This document shows, piece by piece, positions 14,248-22,725 of a DNA stretch of 29,552 nt. Each line of letters starts with the position of its first letter. Position 1 is the stretch's first letter. The DNA comes from JAGNRR01 sp964409905. Its GTDB lineage: Bacteria > Bacteroidota > Bacteroidia > Chitinophagales > Chitinophagaceae. The translations under genes were made by a program, and so were the position numbers. A model generated the notes under the pieces. The model made no database searches. It was not told the DNA's origin and worked only from the letters and a program-made list of their open reading frames with translations. The stretch is from NCBI GenBank assembly GCA_964409905.1, contig CAYPET010000024.1, positions 1 to 29,552 of the forward strand. Direction: 5' to 3'.

Positions 14248-16449
14248 CTAAAGTCTCACTTGAATACCAAAGTTGATATTGCGTGGCAGATTAGGACGTA
14301 ATCCTGCAGGACGCATAGCTACAATATTTTTTTGGTTAAACACATTCAGCAAATTGGCAAATACCTGCACCTTTTGATTAATGTCATAGGATAACGAAAT
14401 ATCCGATGTAGAAAAAGCCGGTATCATGTTATTGCCGCCCTGCGATATCAAACCTGCGACCGCCATCATAGCGCTTTGCCACTTATAGTTATAATGGAAA
14501 TTAAACGCCTCGTGTACAAACGTGACCGTAGCCCCGAATTGATGATTTGGAATATAAGGGATATCATCTAAAGCGTTTACCTGACCCCATGCATCAAACT
14601 CGCTGTCAAAGCCCGTAAAAAATTGCGCCTTTGTGTAGGTATAATTTATTCCAATGGGCAAAGCAAATTTATCAGACAATTCTTGTATGATATTATGTGC
14701 AACCATTAACTCTGCACCATAGGCGCGCGCAGCTCCACCATTATATTGTTCGCCACTACCTGTTCCCCCTACACTAACATTATCCGCACCCAACAAATTA
14801 TCATAGGATGAATAATATAGGATAGCACTAGCCTTGGTTGAAGAATGCTGATAGCGGAATCCCGCTTCATAGTTATTGCTACTTTCGGGCAATGCATTCG
14901 GCGAAAAGCCTGCAGGTGAAAAACCACGATGCGCACCGGCTATTAATACCCAATAATCATTAGGTATGTATGACAGTCCTAAACCGGGTAAGAATATTTT
15001 GTTTTCTGTTCGGGTAATTTTTTGGTCATTACCAACACGTTCCAGGTCTGTTGTACCAAAATCCTGCTTTTCGAAACAGATATTTTCATACCGAAGACCA
15101 GGTATAATTTTCCATTTGCCCAATTCTAGTTGATATTGCGCATAGGTCGCCATGGCATCTGCCTTTTCTATGCGGTTACTTTCGGTTCCGGCAATGCCCG
15201 CAGTTTTCAAACTCATTAATGTCCCATTCATGGTATATTGATCCACCCATTGAAACCGATCAGCCGCATCTTGATGGATGCGCAGTCCTATAGAAAAACT
15301 ATGTGTTGCATTCGATCGTTCATACTTGCCATTTAGGCTCGTTTGCACACCTTGTGCGTAATAAGTACGATTATTCGCCTTAATATCTAGCTCACCTTGA
15401 CCATTACCGCGCAGAATATCTAAGTATGGCTGCAAGTCATTGGTTAAAATATTTCCCAAAGCTTGTCCTTTGCCCAAAGTATCAAATACCTTGTCAAGTT
15501 TATACCAATTTCTATCAAAATCAGTTCTGTAAATATCGGTGGTTAGGCTTAAGTTTTTATTAAATTCCATCTGATGGCTGAGCACATATTGCCGTTGTTT
15601 TAAATCTATATTATCCAGCTGCGATGCCTGGTATCGTTGATAAGGATTTATTATAAAATCTTCCTTTGAAATGCCTAGGTATGTTTCATTGGCGCGTTGA
15701 CTATTTTCCGCAATTTTGAGCGATAAGCGGTGAAAATAGCGGCTGTCGGCTTTGCTTTCGTAACTAAGCTTCAGCAAATAATCTTGAATTCCAAAACCAG
15801 TATTTTGCTGGTTTGGCAATTGTTTAAACCCATTACTTTTTGCCTGAAAACTCTCTATCAAAAATCCGATACGCTTATACTTTCCACTTGCGTATGCATG
15901 CAGGCCTCTATTACCAAAATTCCCTGCCGTGGTTTTGATAAAAGCGTTGTACGAATCGCTTATAGGTGTACTGATAAGATTAATGACACCACCATTTGTA
16001 TTCGGACCAAACTTTATCTGACTGCTCCCCTTTAATACTTCTATGGCAGACATTCGAGCGGCCAGAGGAAAATAGTAAGCGCCCGGAGCCGCATAGGATG
16101 CCGGTGCCATTAATATTCCGTCCTCCATCACTGTAATTTTTGAACTCCTATCACTACTCACACCTCTAAGGCCAATATTCGGCCTCAGTCCAAAACCATC
16201 TTCCTCTTGAATATTGACACCCGGTATTTGTTTCAGCATGCGGTTTACATCAGTTTGCTTTAGTTTTTGTATCTCCTCTATGTCTAAATAATGTCCGGAG
16301 CCTGTTAACTGAAAATTCTCGGATTTGCCTCCTATAGATTGCCCAATACGTACCTTTTTTAATTGAATTTTATTTGTATCTACTTTTTCTTGAGCATGTG
16401 CATATTGCACTATATAGAGTAAATAAAAAATAAGTAATCCGTTTTTCAT
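14248..16449 (-). CDS. TonB-dependent outer-membrane receptor, FecA-like
   Basis: A 733-residue receptor with signal peptide (MKNGLLIFYLLYIVQYAHAQ), a plug domain and a long beta-barrel. The plug has NRMLKQIPGVNIQEEDGFGL, then NIGLRGVSSDRSSKITVMED, PASYAAPGAYYFP, and IEVLKGSSQIKFGPNTNGGV. These are closest to FecA-type ferric-citrate and related siderophore receptors. No carboxypeptidase-regulatory-like or SusC extension is present. Likely substrate is a ferric chelate (inference; nothing fixes which). ATG 16449 gives a proper signal peptide and follows a TTTTGCAC promoter-like string by 9 bases. The next gene upstream on the same strand encodes an AraC/PchR-like regulator, a common partnership for siderophore receptors. 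Confidence 0.9.
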   Translation of the reverse strand: MKNGLLIFYLLYIVQYAHAQEKVDTNKIQLKKVRIGQSIGGKSENFQLTGSGHYLDIEEIQKLKQTDVNRMLKQIPGVNIQEEDGFGLRPNIGLRGVSSDRSSKITVMEDGILMAPASYAAPGAYYFPLAARMSAIEVLKGSSQIKFGPNTNGGVINLISTPISDSYNAFIKTTAGNFGNRGLHAYASGKYKRIGFLIESFQAKSNGFKQLPNQQNTGFGIQDYLLKLSYESKADSRYFHRLSLKIAENSQRANETYLGISKEDFIINPYQRYQASQLDNIDLKQRQYVLSHQMEFNKNLSLTTDIYRTDFDRNWYKLDKVFDTLGKGQALGNILTNDLQPYLDILRGNGQGELDIKANNRTYYAQGVQTSLNGKYERSNATHSFSIGLRIHQDAADRFQWVDQYTMNGTLMSLKTAGIAGTESNRIEKADAMATYAQYQLELGKWKIIPGLRYENICFEKQDFGTTDLERVGNDQKITRTENKIFLPGLGLSYIPNDYWVLIAGAHRGFSPAGFSPNALPESSNNYEAGFRYQHSSTKASAILYYSSYDNLLGADNVSVGGTGSGEQYNGGAARAYGAELMVAHNIIQELSDKFALPIGINYTYTKAQFFTGFDSEFDAWGQVNALDDIPYIPNHQFGATVTFVHEAFNFHYNYKWQSAMMAVAGLISQGGNNMIPAFSTSDISLSYDINQKVQVFANLLNVFNQKNIVAMRPAGLRPNLPRNINFGIQVRL

Positions 16450-16458
16450 AATCGAGTG

Positions 16459-16487
16459 CAAAAGTCTAGTCCACCTAGTTGTAGACT
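16459..16487 (-). promoter_or_regulatory. Promoter-like box and 6-bp inverted repeat upstream of the FecA-like receptor
   Basis: On the minus strand TAGACTTTTG (16468-16459) resembles a stretched -7 box, 9 bases before the ATG. It overlaps an inverted repeat AGTCTA (16463-16468) / TAGACT (16482-16487) with a 13-base spacer. A regulator bound here would cover the promoter; the AraC-type gene upstream is the obvious candidate. Confidence 0.4.
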
Positions 16488-16529
16488 CTTACGAAAAAGG
16501 AAAAAAGACTTACTAATAAGGGAAAAAAA

Positions 16530-17300
16530 CTAAGCGTACTCGGTAGGCATAACCCCTACATTTTTTTTAAAAGCCGAACTAAAGCTACTGATATTTGCAT
16601 AGCCAACCTCCGTGGCCACTTCTGTGACAGATTTTGCTTGTTGCAGTAATAGCTTAGCCTGCTGCATTCTTATGTCTTGTAAATGCATAAAAATCGTCTT
16701 GCCATATAACTCTTTGAAGCCTTTTTTCAGATAGCATTCATTCATACCTACCTGTTTGGCCAAAGTCGGTATTGTTATGTATGAGGCAAATGATGTATTT
16801 AATATATCTAATGCGTATTCAAGTTTTCTGCGCTCATCCGGCCGCGATAGAAATTTACAATTGCCACAATTCGCAACACCGCTTTCTCGCTTATCTTCAA
16901 TACACAACAACAGTTGAAGAAACTTACTTTCCAAAAAAATTTTTAACTTCCTACCTTGATATTTATTTTTTAAAACTTCATGTATATGGACTTGCATATT
17001 ACAGCAAAGTTCAATTCTACCAATCTCAAGCATCTGCTCACTAAAATTGGCCTCAAACTGTTTCAGAAAGTTGTCGTTAGCCTCAAATATCAATAAACTG
17101 CTTAGCGGATTCTGCGGATCAACCAATACACATTCCACACCGGAATATTGAAAGCGAAATTGCAAACCATCCAAGGTTTTGACTATACTGACAAAATCAT
17201 CCTGCAAACTTGCCCCAGCTGTTAGCTTATAATGCAATCCGTCTTTTATATGTATACTCACTCCTTTCAAGACAGCCGCAAATTTATACCCTATCACCAT
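16530..17300 (-). CDS. AraC-family transcriptional regulator, PchR-like
   Basis: A 256-residue DNA-binding protein. The C-terminal ~100 residues hold the double helix-turn-helix (LAKQVGMNECYLKKGFKELY, then SVTEVATEVGYANISSFSSA, then FKKNVGVMPTEY), with MNECYLKKGFKELYG typical of PchR-type siderophore regulators. The N-terminal part would sense a ligand. It contains a Cys pair (ELCCNM) and a CGNC motif just before the DNA-binding domain, worth testing as a metal or redox site. It is encoded directly upstream of the FecA-like receptor on the same strand and probably activates it in response to the ferric chelate (inference from PchR systems). It is divergent from the secreted-protein gene at 17352. 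Confidence 0.9.
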   Translation of the reverse strand: MVIGYKFAAVLKGVSIHIKDGLHYKLTAGASLQDDFVSIVKTLDGLQFRFQYSGVECVLVDPQNPLSSLLIFEANDNFLKQFEANFSEQMLEIGRIELCCNMQVHIHEVLKNKYQGRKLKIFLESKFLQLLLCIEDKRESGVANCGNCKFLSRPDERRKLEYALDILNTSFASYITIPTLAKQVGMNECYLKKGFKELYGKTIFMHLQDIRMQQAKLLLQQAKSVTEVATEVGYANISSFSSAFKKNVGVMPTEYA

Positions 17301-17317
17301 GATATAAAGATTAACGT

Positions 17318-17346
17318 TTTGATAAAAGTCAGTGTACGTACTTTTG
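17318..17346 (+). promoter_or_regulatory. Promoter of the 17352 gene, nearly leaderless
   Basis: A -33 TTTG (17318-17321), 17-base spacer and exact -7 box TACTTTTG (17339-17346). ATG 17352 follows after only 5 bases, so the transcript should start at or within a base or two of the start codon. A 6-bp inverted repeat AAAAGT (17324-17329) / ACTTTT (17340-17345) overlaps the -7 box and could be an operator. Confidence 0.6.
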
Positions 17347-17351
17347 ATACT

Positions 17352-18614
17352 ATGCCAAAAAAGCTTCCTTTATTCTTTTTCATGCTCTTTTTTCTCTCAC
17401 AAGCATCTGCATCCAAAATATTAATCCCGATGGATGCCGATGTGCAAAAAAATCATTTAAAAGCTTATGGAATAGCCTATTTCACACTTAGCAAATCTGT
17501 CAAGGTTGATTGGTTATTAAACTATCGAGGTGGGAGTTTTGTGTTTGAGCATTATGCAGAGCTAGAGCGAGAGTGTAAAATACGCGACGTGACCTATGAA
17601 ATATTGCCCGATGCAAAGTACACTTTGATTTTAGAGGAAATTTCAGACCCGGATGAAAACAAAGACATTGTTCGATTGGATAAACTTCCTAAAATCTGTG
17701 TGTATACCCCCGAGGGGAAATTACCTTGGGACGATGCGGTAACCATGGTACTGACCTATGCAGAAATTCCCTTTGACAAAGTGTATGACGATGAAGTACT
17801 CGACGATCAATTGGTGAAGTATGACTGGCTGCATTTACACCATGAAGATTTTACAGGTCAATACGGTAAATTCTATGCCGCATTCCGTAATGCCGATTGG
17901 TATCAGGAGGATCAGAAATTAAATGAAGCCATGGCCAGAAAGCACGGCTATAGTAAAGTTTCTCAGCTAAAATTGAATGTGGCTAAAAAAATCAAAGCGT
18001 TTGTGGCAGGCGGCGGGTATTTATTTGCAATGTGCAGTGCTACCGATAGCTACGACATTGCCCTGGCGGCTGAAGGAACTGATATTTGTGATCATATGTA
18101 TGATGGCGACCCACCAAGTCCAAATGCGCAACAAGAGTTAGACTTCACCAAGTGCTTTGCCTTCAAAGATTTTGTTTTGAAAAACAACCCATATGAGTAC
18201 GAATATTCTGATATTGATATGACAACGGTAAGGCGTGTTCCTTTTACCTCAGACTACTTTAACCTTTTTACCTTCTCGGCCAAGTTTGATCCTGTACCCA
18301 GTATGTTAACCCAAAACCATACCACTACCGTGAAAGGATTTATGGGACAGACAACATCGTTTAAAAAATCTACCTTGAAAAGCAATGTGCTCATTTTGGG
18401 CGAACTAAAAAGTTCTGACGAAGCCAGATATATTCACAGCGAATATGGTAAAGGCACCTGGACATTCTATGGCGGTCACGACCCAGAAGATTATATGCAT
18501 CAGGTTGGTGACCCAAAAACAGACTTGGAATTGCATCCAAATTCTCCTGGTTACCGATTAATACTCAACAACGTGCTATTTCCGGCTGCCAAGAAAAAAC
18601 CCCAAAAAACCTAA
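17352..18614 (+). CDS. Conserved secreted protein with possible amidotransferase/ThuA-like fold, function unknown
   Basis: A 420-residue protein with a clear signal peptide (MPKKLPLFFFMLFFLSQASA). It opens with KILIPMDADVQKNHLKAYGI and VDWLLNYRGGSF, and has FVAGGGYLFAMCSATDSYD, where the Cys and GGG resemble the elbow of class I glutamine-amidotransferase or ThuA-like folds. Near the end is YGKGTWTFYGGHDPEDYMH. From memory, homologues in Bacteroidota databases often carry the name asparagine synthetase B; I see no Asn-synthetase domain, and secretion argues against that name. ATG 17352 is chosen because it starts the signal peptide and follows the promoter at the right place, while upstream in-frame codons overlap the divergent AraC gene. 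The role is unknown. Confidence 0.8.
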   Translation: MPKKLPLFFFMLFFLSQASASKILIPMDADVQKNHLKAYGIAYFTLSKSVKVDWLLNYRGGSFVFEHYAELERECKIRDVTYEILPDAKYTLILEEISDPDENKDIVRLDKLPKICVYTPEGKLPWDDAVTMVLTYAEIPFDKVYDDEVLDDQLVKYDWLHLHHEDFTGQYGKFYAAFRNADWYQEDQKLNEAMARKHGYSKVSQLKLNVAKKIKAFVAGGGYLFAMCSATDSYDIALAAEGTDICDHMYDGDPPSPNAQQELDFTKCFAFKDFVLKNNPYEYEYSDIDMTTVRRVPFTSDYFNLFTFSAKFDPVPSMLTQNHTTTVKGFMGQTTSFKKSTLKSNVLILGELKSSDEARYIHSEYGKGTWTFYGGHDPEDYMHQVGDPKTDLELHPNSPGYRLILNNVLFPAAKKKPQKT

Positions 18615-18650
18615 TTTTTGGAGTCACATAATGCATTTAATGTGCTATTG

Positions 18651-20567
18651 TTATTGCTTCAATAAGGCAGGGGCGATTACCATCTCTTTGATTTTTGCTA
18701 TAATAGCATTCGTATCATAATGACACTCATTGTATAGCTGTTGTTGTTTGCCATGCTCTACAATTCTGTCAGGTATCCCTAAGCGCTCAACTGTTGGCTT
18801 ATAGTTATTTTCTGCAAAAAACTCAAGACAAGCGCTACCAAAACCGCCAACAATCGTACCATCCTCAACTGTGATAACCAATTGATGTTGCTGGCCTACT
18901 TCATGCAATAAATCTGTGTCAAGCGGTTTGGCAAAACGCATATCAAAGTGTGCTACCGAAATATCCGTTAGTTGGTTCATCGCTTCAGTAACAAAATTAC
19001 CTACATGGCCAAAACTTAATACAGCGATATCCGTACCCGCTTTTAGTTTACGACCTTTTCCGATGGCTATTTTTTCCATTTTTGTTTGCCAGTGTGGCAT
19101 TACACCTTCTCCTCTTGGATAGCGTATTGAGAAGGGCAATTTTTGCTCAGGCAACTGAGCGGTATACATTAAATTTCTAAGTTCCGCCTCATTCATCGGT
19201 GCGCTAACAATCATATTGGGGACGCATCGCATATAGGCAATATCGTAGGCTCCGTGGTGTGTCGGACCATCGTCACCAGCCACACCTGCTCTATCCAAAC
19301 AAAAGATTACAGGTAATTTTTGTATTGCCACATCATGAATTACCTGATCGTATGCGCGTTGCATAAATGAGGAGTAAATATTACAAAATATCCGCTTACC
19401 CTGTGTTGCCAATCCGGCACTCAAGGTCACAGCATGCTGTTCGCATATCCCCACGTCCAAAGCACGATCTGGCATTTCTGCCATCATATATTTTAATGAA
19501 CAACCCGAGGGCATTGCCGGGGTGATTCCCATAATATCCTTGTTTTGCTCAGCTAATTCAATGATTGTTTTACCGAATACATCCTGATATTTAGGCGGTT
19601 GCGGTGTATCAAACACTACTTTCTGCCGTTCTCCTGTGTCTTTATCAAAAAGACCAGGTGCATGCCAGGTGGTTTGATCATCTTCAGCTTTATCATATCC
19701 TTTCCCTTTTTTGGTAATGATGTGCAATAACTTTGGTCCTTGAATTTCATTCAAATCGCGTATCATATCTACCAACGCGGTGACATTATGCCCATCTACA
19801 GGGCCAAAATAACGAACACCTAAAGATTCAAAAAGATTGGAAGATTTTGACAATATCCCTTTTACCGCCTGATCAACTTTAGATGCTAACTTTTGTTGCG
19901 TTTCACCGAAGGGAAGTTTGCCCAATAACTTCCAGATATCGTCACGAACCTTATTGTATGTTTTGGAAGTTGTAATATCAGTGAGGTACTCTCTCAAACC
20001 ACCAACATTGGGATCAATGCTCATATTATTATCATTAAGAATAATAAGCAAATTAGAATGATCGACACCCGCATGTTGTAGTGCTTCAAAAGGCAAACCA
20101 GCCGTCATGGCACCATCGCCAATAACAGCAACATGTTGTTTTTTTGTTTCGCCATTCAACCGAGAGGCTATGGCCATTCCCAGAGCCGCAGAAATTGATG
20201 TTGAGCTATGACCTACACCAAAGGTGTCATATTCGCTCTCACTGCGTTTTGGGAAGCCGCTTAAACCACCATATTTTCTATTCGTATGAAAAACATCCCT
20301 GCGGCCGGTTAGTATTTTGTGGCCATAAGCCTGATGCCCTACATCCCATACCAATTGATCTTCGGGAGTATTTAGCACATAGTGTAATGCCACCGTAAGC
20401 TCCACAACACCCAGACTAGCTCCAAAATGCCCCCCATTTACACTAACTATATCAATAATGAACTGTCGCAATTCTTGTGATAACTGCACCAGTTCGTGTT
20501 TCTTTAGTTTCTTTAAATCACTAGGATTGTCAATTTTGGCTAATAGTGGACCGGGCGTAAACTTCAT
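18651..20567 (-). CDS. dxs: 1-deoxy-D-xylulose-5-phosphate synthase
   Basis: A 638-residue cytoplasmic enzyme, the usual family length, that condenses pyruvate and glyceraldehyde 3-phosphate as the first step of the MEP isoprenoid pathway. The thiamine-diphosphate motif GDGAMTAGLPFEALQHAG ... NDNNMSI, the cofactor-activating Glu in GICEQHAVTLSAG, and DRAGVAGDDGPTHHGAYD are all present. ATG 20567 is preferred to ATG 20660: it gives MKFTPGPLLAKIDNPSDLKK, the usual N-terminus, and a good promoter lies between the two, while the longer form would run into the divergent promoter. Isoprenoid output feeds the polyprenyl carrier used in wall synthesis and menaquinone. No other isoprenoid gene is adjacent. 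Confidence 0.97.
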   Translation of the reverse strand: MKFTPGPLLAKIDNPSDLKKLKKHELVQLSQELRQFIIDIVSVNGGHFGASLGVVELTVALHYVLNTPEDQLVWDVGHQAYGHKILTGRRDVFHTNRKYGGLSGFPKRSESEYDTFGVGHSSTSISAALGMAIASRLNGETKKQHVAVIGDGAMTAGLPFEALQHAGVDHSNLLIILNDNNMSIDPNVGGLREYLTDITTSKTYNKVRDDIWKLLGKLPFGETQQKLASKVDQAVKGILSKSSNLFESLGVRYFGPVDGHNVTALVDMIRDLNEIQGPKLLHIITKKGKGYDKAEDDQTTWHAPGLFDKDTGERQKVVFDTPQPPKYQDVFGKTIIELAEQNKDIMGITPAMPSGCSLKYMMAEMPDRALDVGICEQHAVTLSAGLATQGKRIFCNIYSSFMQRAYDQVIHDVAIQKLPVIFCLDRAGVAGDDGPTHHGAYDIAYMRCVPNMIVSAPMNEAELRNLMYTAQLPEQKLPFSIRYPRGEGVMPHWQTKMEKIAIGKGRKLKAGTDIAVLSFGHVGNFVTEAMNQLTDISVAHFDMRFAKPLDTDLLHEVGQQHQLVITVEDGTIVGGFGSACLEFFAENNYKPTVERLGIPDRIVEHGKQQQLYNECHYDTNAIIAKIKEMVIAPALLKQ

Positions 20568-20585
20568 ACTTACTGATATGTTGGT

Positions 20586-20612
20586 CAAATTTAATGTTTT
20601 ATAACTGTACAA
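20586..20612 (-). promoter_or_regulatory. dxs promoter
   Basis: Minus-strand TAAATTTG (20593-20586) is an exact TAnnTTTG, 18 bases before ATG 20567. TTG (20612-20610) lies 16 bases upstream as a -33 candidate. It supports the shorter dxs start. Confidence 0.5.
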
Positions 20613-20666
20613 GCCTAACCATCTATGCAGATTTTGTTTTTTATAACTTTTGAGAGTCATCCTGTT

Positions 20667-20674
20667 TAACTTTG
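20667..20674 (+). promoter_or_regulatory. -7 box of the EI24 gene, leaderless spacing
   Basis: TAACTTTG is an exact TAnnTTTG and ends only 4 bases before ATG 20679. The predicted transcription start therefore falls on or next to the A of ATG. Confidence 0.55.
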
Positions 20675-20678
20675 TACA

Positions 20679-21443
20679 ATGTCTTTATTAGAGGAAATCG
20701 CAATGAGTATTCGGCATTATTCCGATGCCATGAAATTGATTCGCCGGCACAATATGTACCCCTTGCTTTTTGTTTCCTTTTTTCTTTTCCTTATCTTATT
20801 GGCATTATGCGTGGCGGCTATTTATGCTGGCAATGCTGTGCTTATTGATTGGATACTGAATTTAAAATTGATACAGCAATGGCATCATTTTTTTAATAAC
20901 CAAAAGTGGATTGTTTGGTTGTTCAAATTGGGTATTCATATTTCCACTTTTTTCTTATTTATTTCATTTTATAAGTTTGTGTTTTTAGCTGTAGCCTCCC
21001 CGCTTTACGCTTACATCGCCGAAAAAAGTGCCGAGAAATACAAGGGTATAACGTTCCCATTTCATTTTGGTCAGTTTATAAAAGACATTATTCACGGAAT
21101 TCGGATATCAATCCGAAATTTATTTAAACAGCTGCTACTAACACTGCTATTATTCATTTTGAGCTTTATACCGCTTATTGGTCTTGTATTTTCGTTTTTC
21201 ATTATTCTATTAGATGCCTATTACTACGGTTTTGCGATGATAGACTATAGCTGCGAACGGGATAAAAAAACGGTACGTGAGAGTGTGCAATTTATCCATC
21301 AGCATCGTGGAGTTGCACTTGGCAATGGGCTTATTTTTTATGCGTGTATGGTTGTTTTACCTGTTATCGGGGTCATTTTTATTGCACCAATCTCAGCCAT
21401 TGCAGCAACCATATCATACTATCAAATTACAGAAAAACGCTAA
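20679..21443 (+). CDS. EI24-domain membrane protein
   Basis: A 254-residue inner-membrane protein with several spans (near residues 30-50, 80-105, 150-185 and 215-245). It matches the EI24/CysZ-like family in layout: an amphipathic N-terminal MSLLEEIAMSIRHYSDAMKL, RHNMYPLL before span one, AVASPLYAYIAEK after span two, and LDAYYYGFAMIDY before the last spans. CysZ proteins in gammaproteobacteria help sulfate uptake, but that role cannot be moved to this family member without sulfate genes nearby, and none is seen. ATG 20679 matches the length of the usual N-terminus. The stop and the start of the methyltransferase overlap as TAATG, which implies coupled translation. Confidence 0.82.
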   Translation: MSLLEEIAMSIRHYSDAMKLIRRHNMYPLLFVSFFLFLILLALCVAAIYAGNAVLIDWILNLKLIQQWHHFFNNQKWIVWLFKLGIHISTFFLFISFYKFVFLAVASPLYAYIAEKSAEKYKGITFPFHFGQFIKDIIHGIRISIRNLFKQLLLTLLLFILSFIPLIGLVFSFFIILLDAYYYGFAMIDYSCERDKKTVRESVQFIHQHRGVALGNGLIFYACMVVLPVIGVIFIAPISAIAATISYYQITEKR

Positions 21444-22138
21444 TGCTATATCTATTACCATCATCACTGAGTGATGACAACATTGCCTGTATTCCGAACG
21501 AAACGCTTATGGCCATAAAAAAATTAAGAGTCTTTTTTGTAGAAGATTTGCGAACCGCCAGAAGATTCTTACGAAGGGTTGATAGCAATTTTGATATTGA
21601 CAACAGCCAATTCTTTATACTCAACGAACATGAAAATAGCGATGTCTCCATTGCAGAAACATTTTTTAAACAGAATATGGATATTGGTTTATTATCAGAC
21701 TGCGGCTGTCCCGCTGTAGCTGACCCGGGCAAAAAACTGGTTGAGTTGGCTCATCAACACGAAATTATCGTTAAGCCCTTGGTTGGACCAAATTCTATTT
21801 TACTCACCTTGATGGCGAGCGGCTTTAACGGACAATCATTTTCATTTGAAGGATATTTACCAAATAAGCAACCTGCTTTAGATAAAAAATTAATACAACT
21901 CGAAAATCAGAGTAGGATTGAGAATAGAACAATTTTATTTATTGAAACGCCATACCGTAATAATCAACTAAAGGATAGAATCGTGCAGAAGTTACACCCG
22001 GACACTGCCCTGTGCATTGCCGCAAATCTTACCGCCCAAAATGAACACATCGTTACCAAAAAAATCAAAGACTGGAAAAGACTGGAAATTGATTTTCATA
22101 AACAGCCGGCCGTGTTTGCTATCTATGCAGGTTATTGA
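21443..22138 (+). CDS. SAM-dependent methyltransferase, RsmI-like (tetrapyrrole methylase family)
   Basis: A 231-residue protein. Three stretches align by eye with RsmI, which 2'-O-methylates C1402 of 16S rRNA: GLLSDCGCPAVADPGKKLVE, VGPNSILLTLMASGF ... FSFEGYLP, and FIETPYRNNQL. The N-terminal LYLLPSSLSDDNI is diverged from the RsmI LxxVxTPIGN, and the protein is shorter than RsmI (about 280). It may be the second RsmI paralogue often present in Bacteroidota rather than RsmI itself, so I give no symbol. ATG 21443 overlaps the EI24 stop by one base (TAATG). An earlier in-frame ATG (21344) lies inside the EI24 gene and is not plausible. The 3' end overlaps the opposing gene by 7 bases. Confidence 0.85.
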   Translation: MLYLLPSSLSDDNIACIPNETLMAIKKLRVFFVEDLRTARRFLRRVDSNFDIDNSQFFILNEHENSDVSIAETFFKQNMDIGLLSDCGCPAVADPGKKLVELAHQHEIIVKPLVGPNSILLTLMASGFNGQSFSFEGYLPNKQPALDKKLIQLENQSRIENRTILFIETPYRNNQLKDRIVQKLHPDTALCIAANLTAQNEHIVTKKIKDWKRLEIDFHKQPAVFAIYAGY

Positions 22139-22572
22139 TTGGGCATCATATTTTGCGAATTGCTGCCTCGTGGCTGGACATCTACTTTGTCCACAATGTA
22201 TTGTCCAACAGATTCGTTCTTGCCATTATAATTTTCTCCTCGCCAGGGTAAGCATTTTCGGTATTGCAAATATCGTACAGTAACATTTTTTGATTCTCCT
22301 GAGCGGATAATTTGTCTGAGGTCCTCTGCCACTTCGGGGTCTGTGACTGAGAAGTAAAACTTATTTCCTGTATTAATGCCTGATGCAGACGGAAAATAGT
22401 CTAACACGATAATTTCACCTTCATAGGTTTTAAAGATGTCGCCTTTTAAAGAAAACTTTTTCAAGGTGCCAAAACGATCACCCACGCTATAAACTTTGTA
22501 ATAGAAAAACCAAATATATCCGGAAAGTCCCAAAACAAAAATCAACAAAAAGAGCAGTATAAATTTTCTCAT
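22132..22572 (-). CDS. Small membrane-anchored protein, unknown function
   Basis: A 146-residue protein with one N-terminal hydrophobic span (FILLFLLIFVLGLSGYIWFF, about 4-23), probably an uncleaved anchor with a periplasmic domain. The mature part begins VGDRFGTLKKFSLKGDIFKT, then YEGEIIVLD, a pattern I remember from a small conserved Bacteroidota family that databases sometimes name 6-phosphogluconate dehydrogenase. It is far too short and lacks a Rossmann motif, so that name would be wrong. There is one Cys (KCLPWRGENY). An exact TAnnTTTG box lies 19 bases upstream. It converges with and overlaps the RsmI-like gene by 7 bases. Confidence 0.75.
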   Translation of the reverse strand: MRKFILLFLLIFVLGLSGYIWFFYYKVYSVGDRFGTLKKFSLKGDIFKTYEGEIIVLDYFPSASGINTGNKFYFSVTDPEVAEDLRQIIRSGESKNVTVRYLQYRKCLPWRGENYNGKNESVGQYIVDKVDVQPRGSNSQNMMPNQ

Positions 22573-22591
22573 GTAGGTGTACTGTGTTGTA

Positions 22592-22599
22592 CAAAAGTA
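22592..22599 (-). promoter_or_regulatory. -7 box of the small membrane-anchored protein gene
   Basis: Minus-strand TACTTTTG is an exact TAnnTTTG, 19 bases before the ATG. The same octamer stands before ffh and the 17352 gene. Confidence 0.5.
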
Positions 22600-22656
22600 A
22601 GCAATAGATTTTTATTTCATTTATACCTAGAGCGTATGCCGGCAAAAGAACCAGAT

Positions 22657-22690
22657 TACACGTCATACATCAGTCTGTCAATGACGTGTA
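22657..22690 (-). terminator. 10-bp hairpin after ffh, probable terminator
   Basis: TACACGTCAT (22657-22666) and ATGACGTGTA (22681-22690) pair perfectly with a 14-base loop. The hairpin lies 35 bases after the ffh stop. On the minus strand it is followed by a modest T-rich stretch (TTCTTTT). It may also insulate the next promoter at 22592. Confidence 0.5.
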
Positions 22691-22725
22691 GCATTTCATT
22701 AAAGAAAATATTGGGTCAATAAAAG

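Noticed and set aside
17232..17351. Longer N-terminus of the secreted 420-residue protein
   Set aside because: It overlaps the divergent AraC-type gene and buries the signal peptide. The promoter lies within it.
18615..18650. CACAT...ATGTG inverted repeat between two convergent genes as terminator
   Set aside because: The stem is five AT-rich pairs and there is no T-run on either strand. It is too weak to list.
20568..20660. 31-codon N-terminal extension of Dxs
   Set aside because: It would run over the dxs promoter and nearly into the divergent EI24 promoter. The shorter form has the usual family N-terminus and length.
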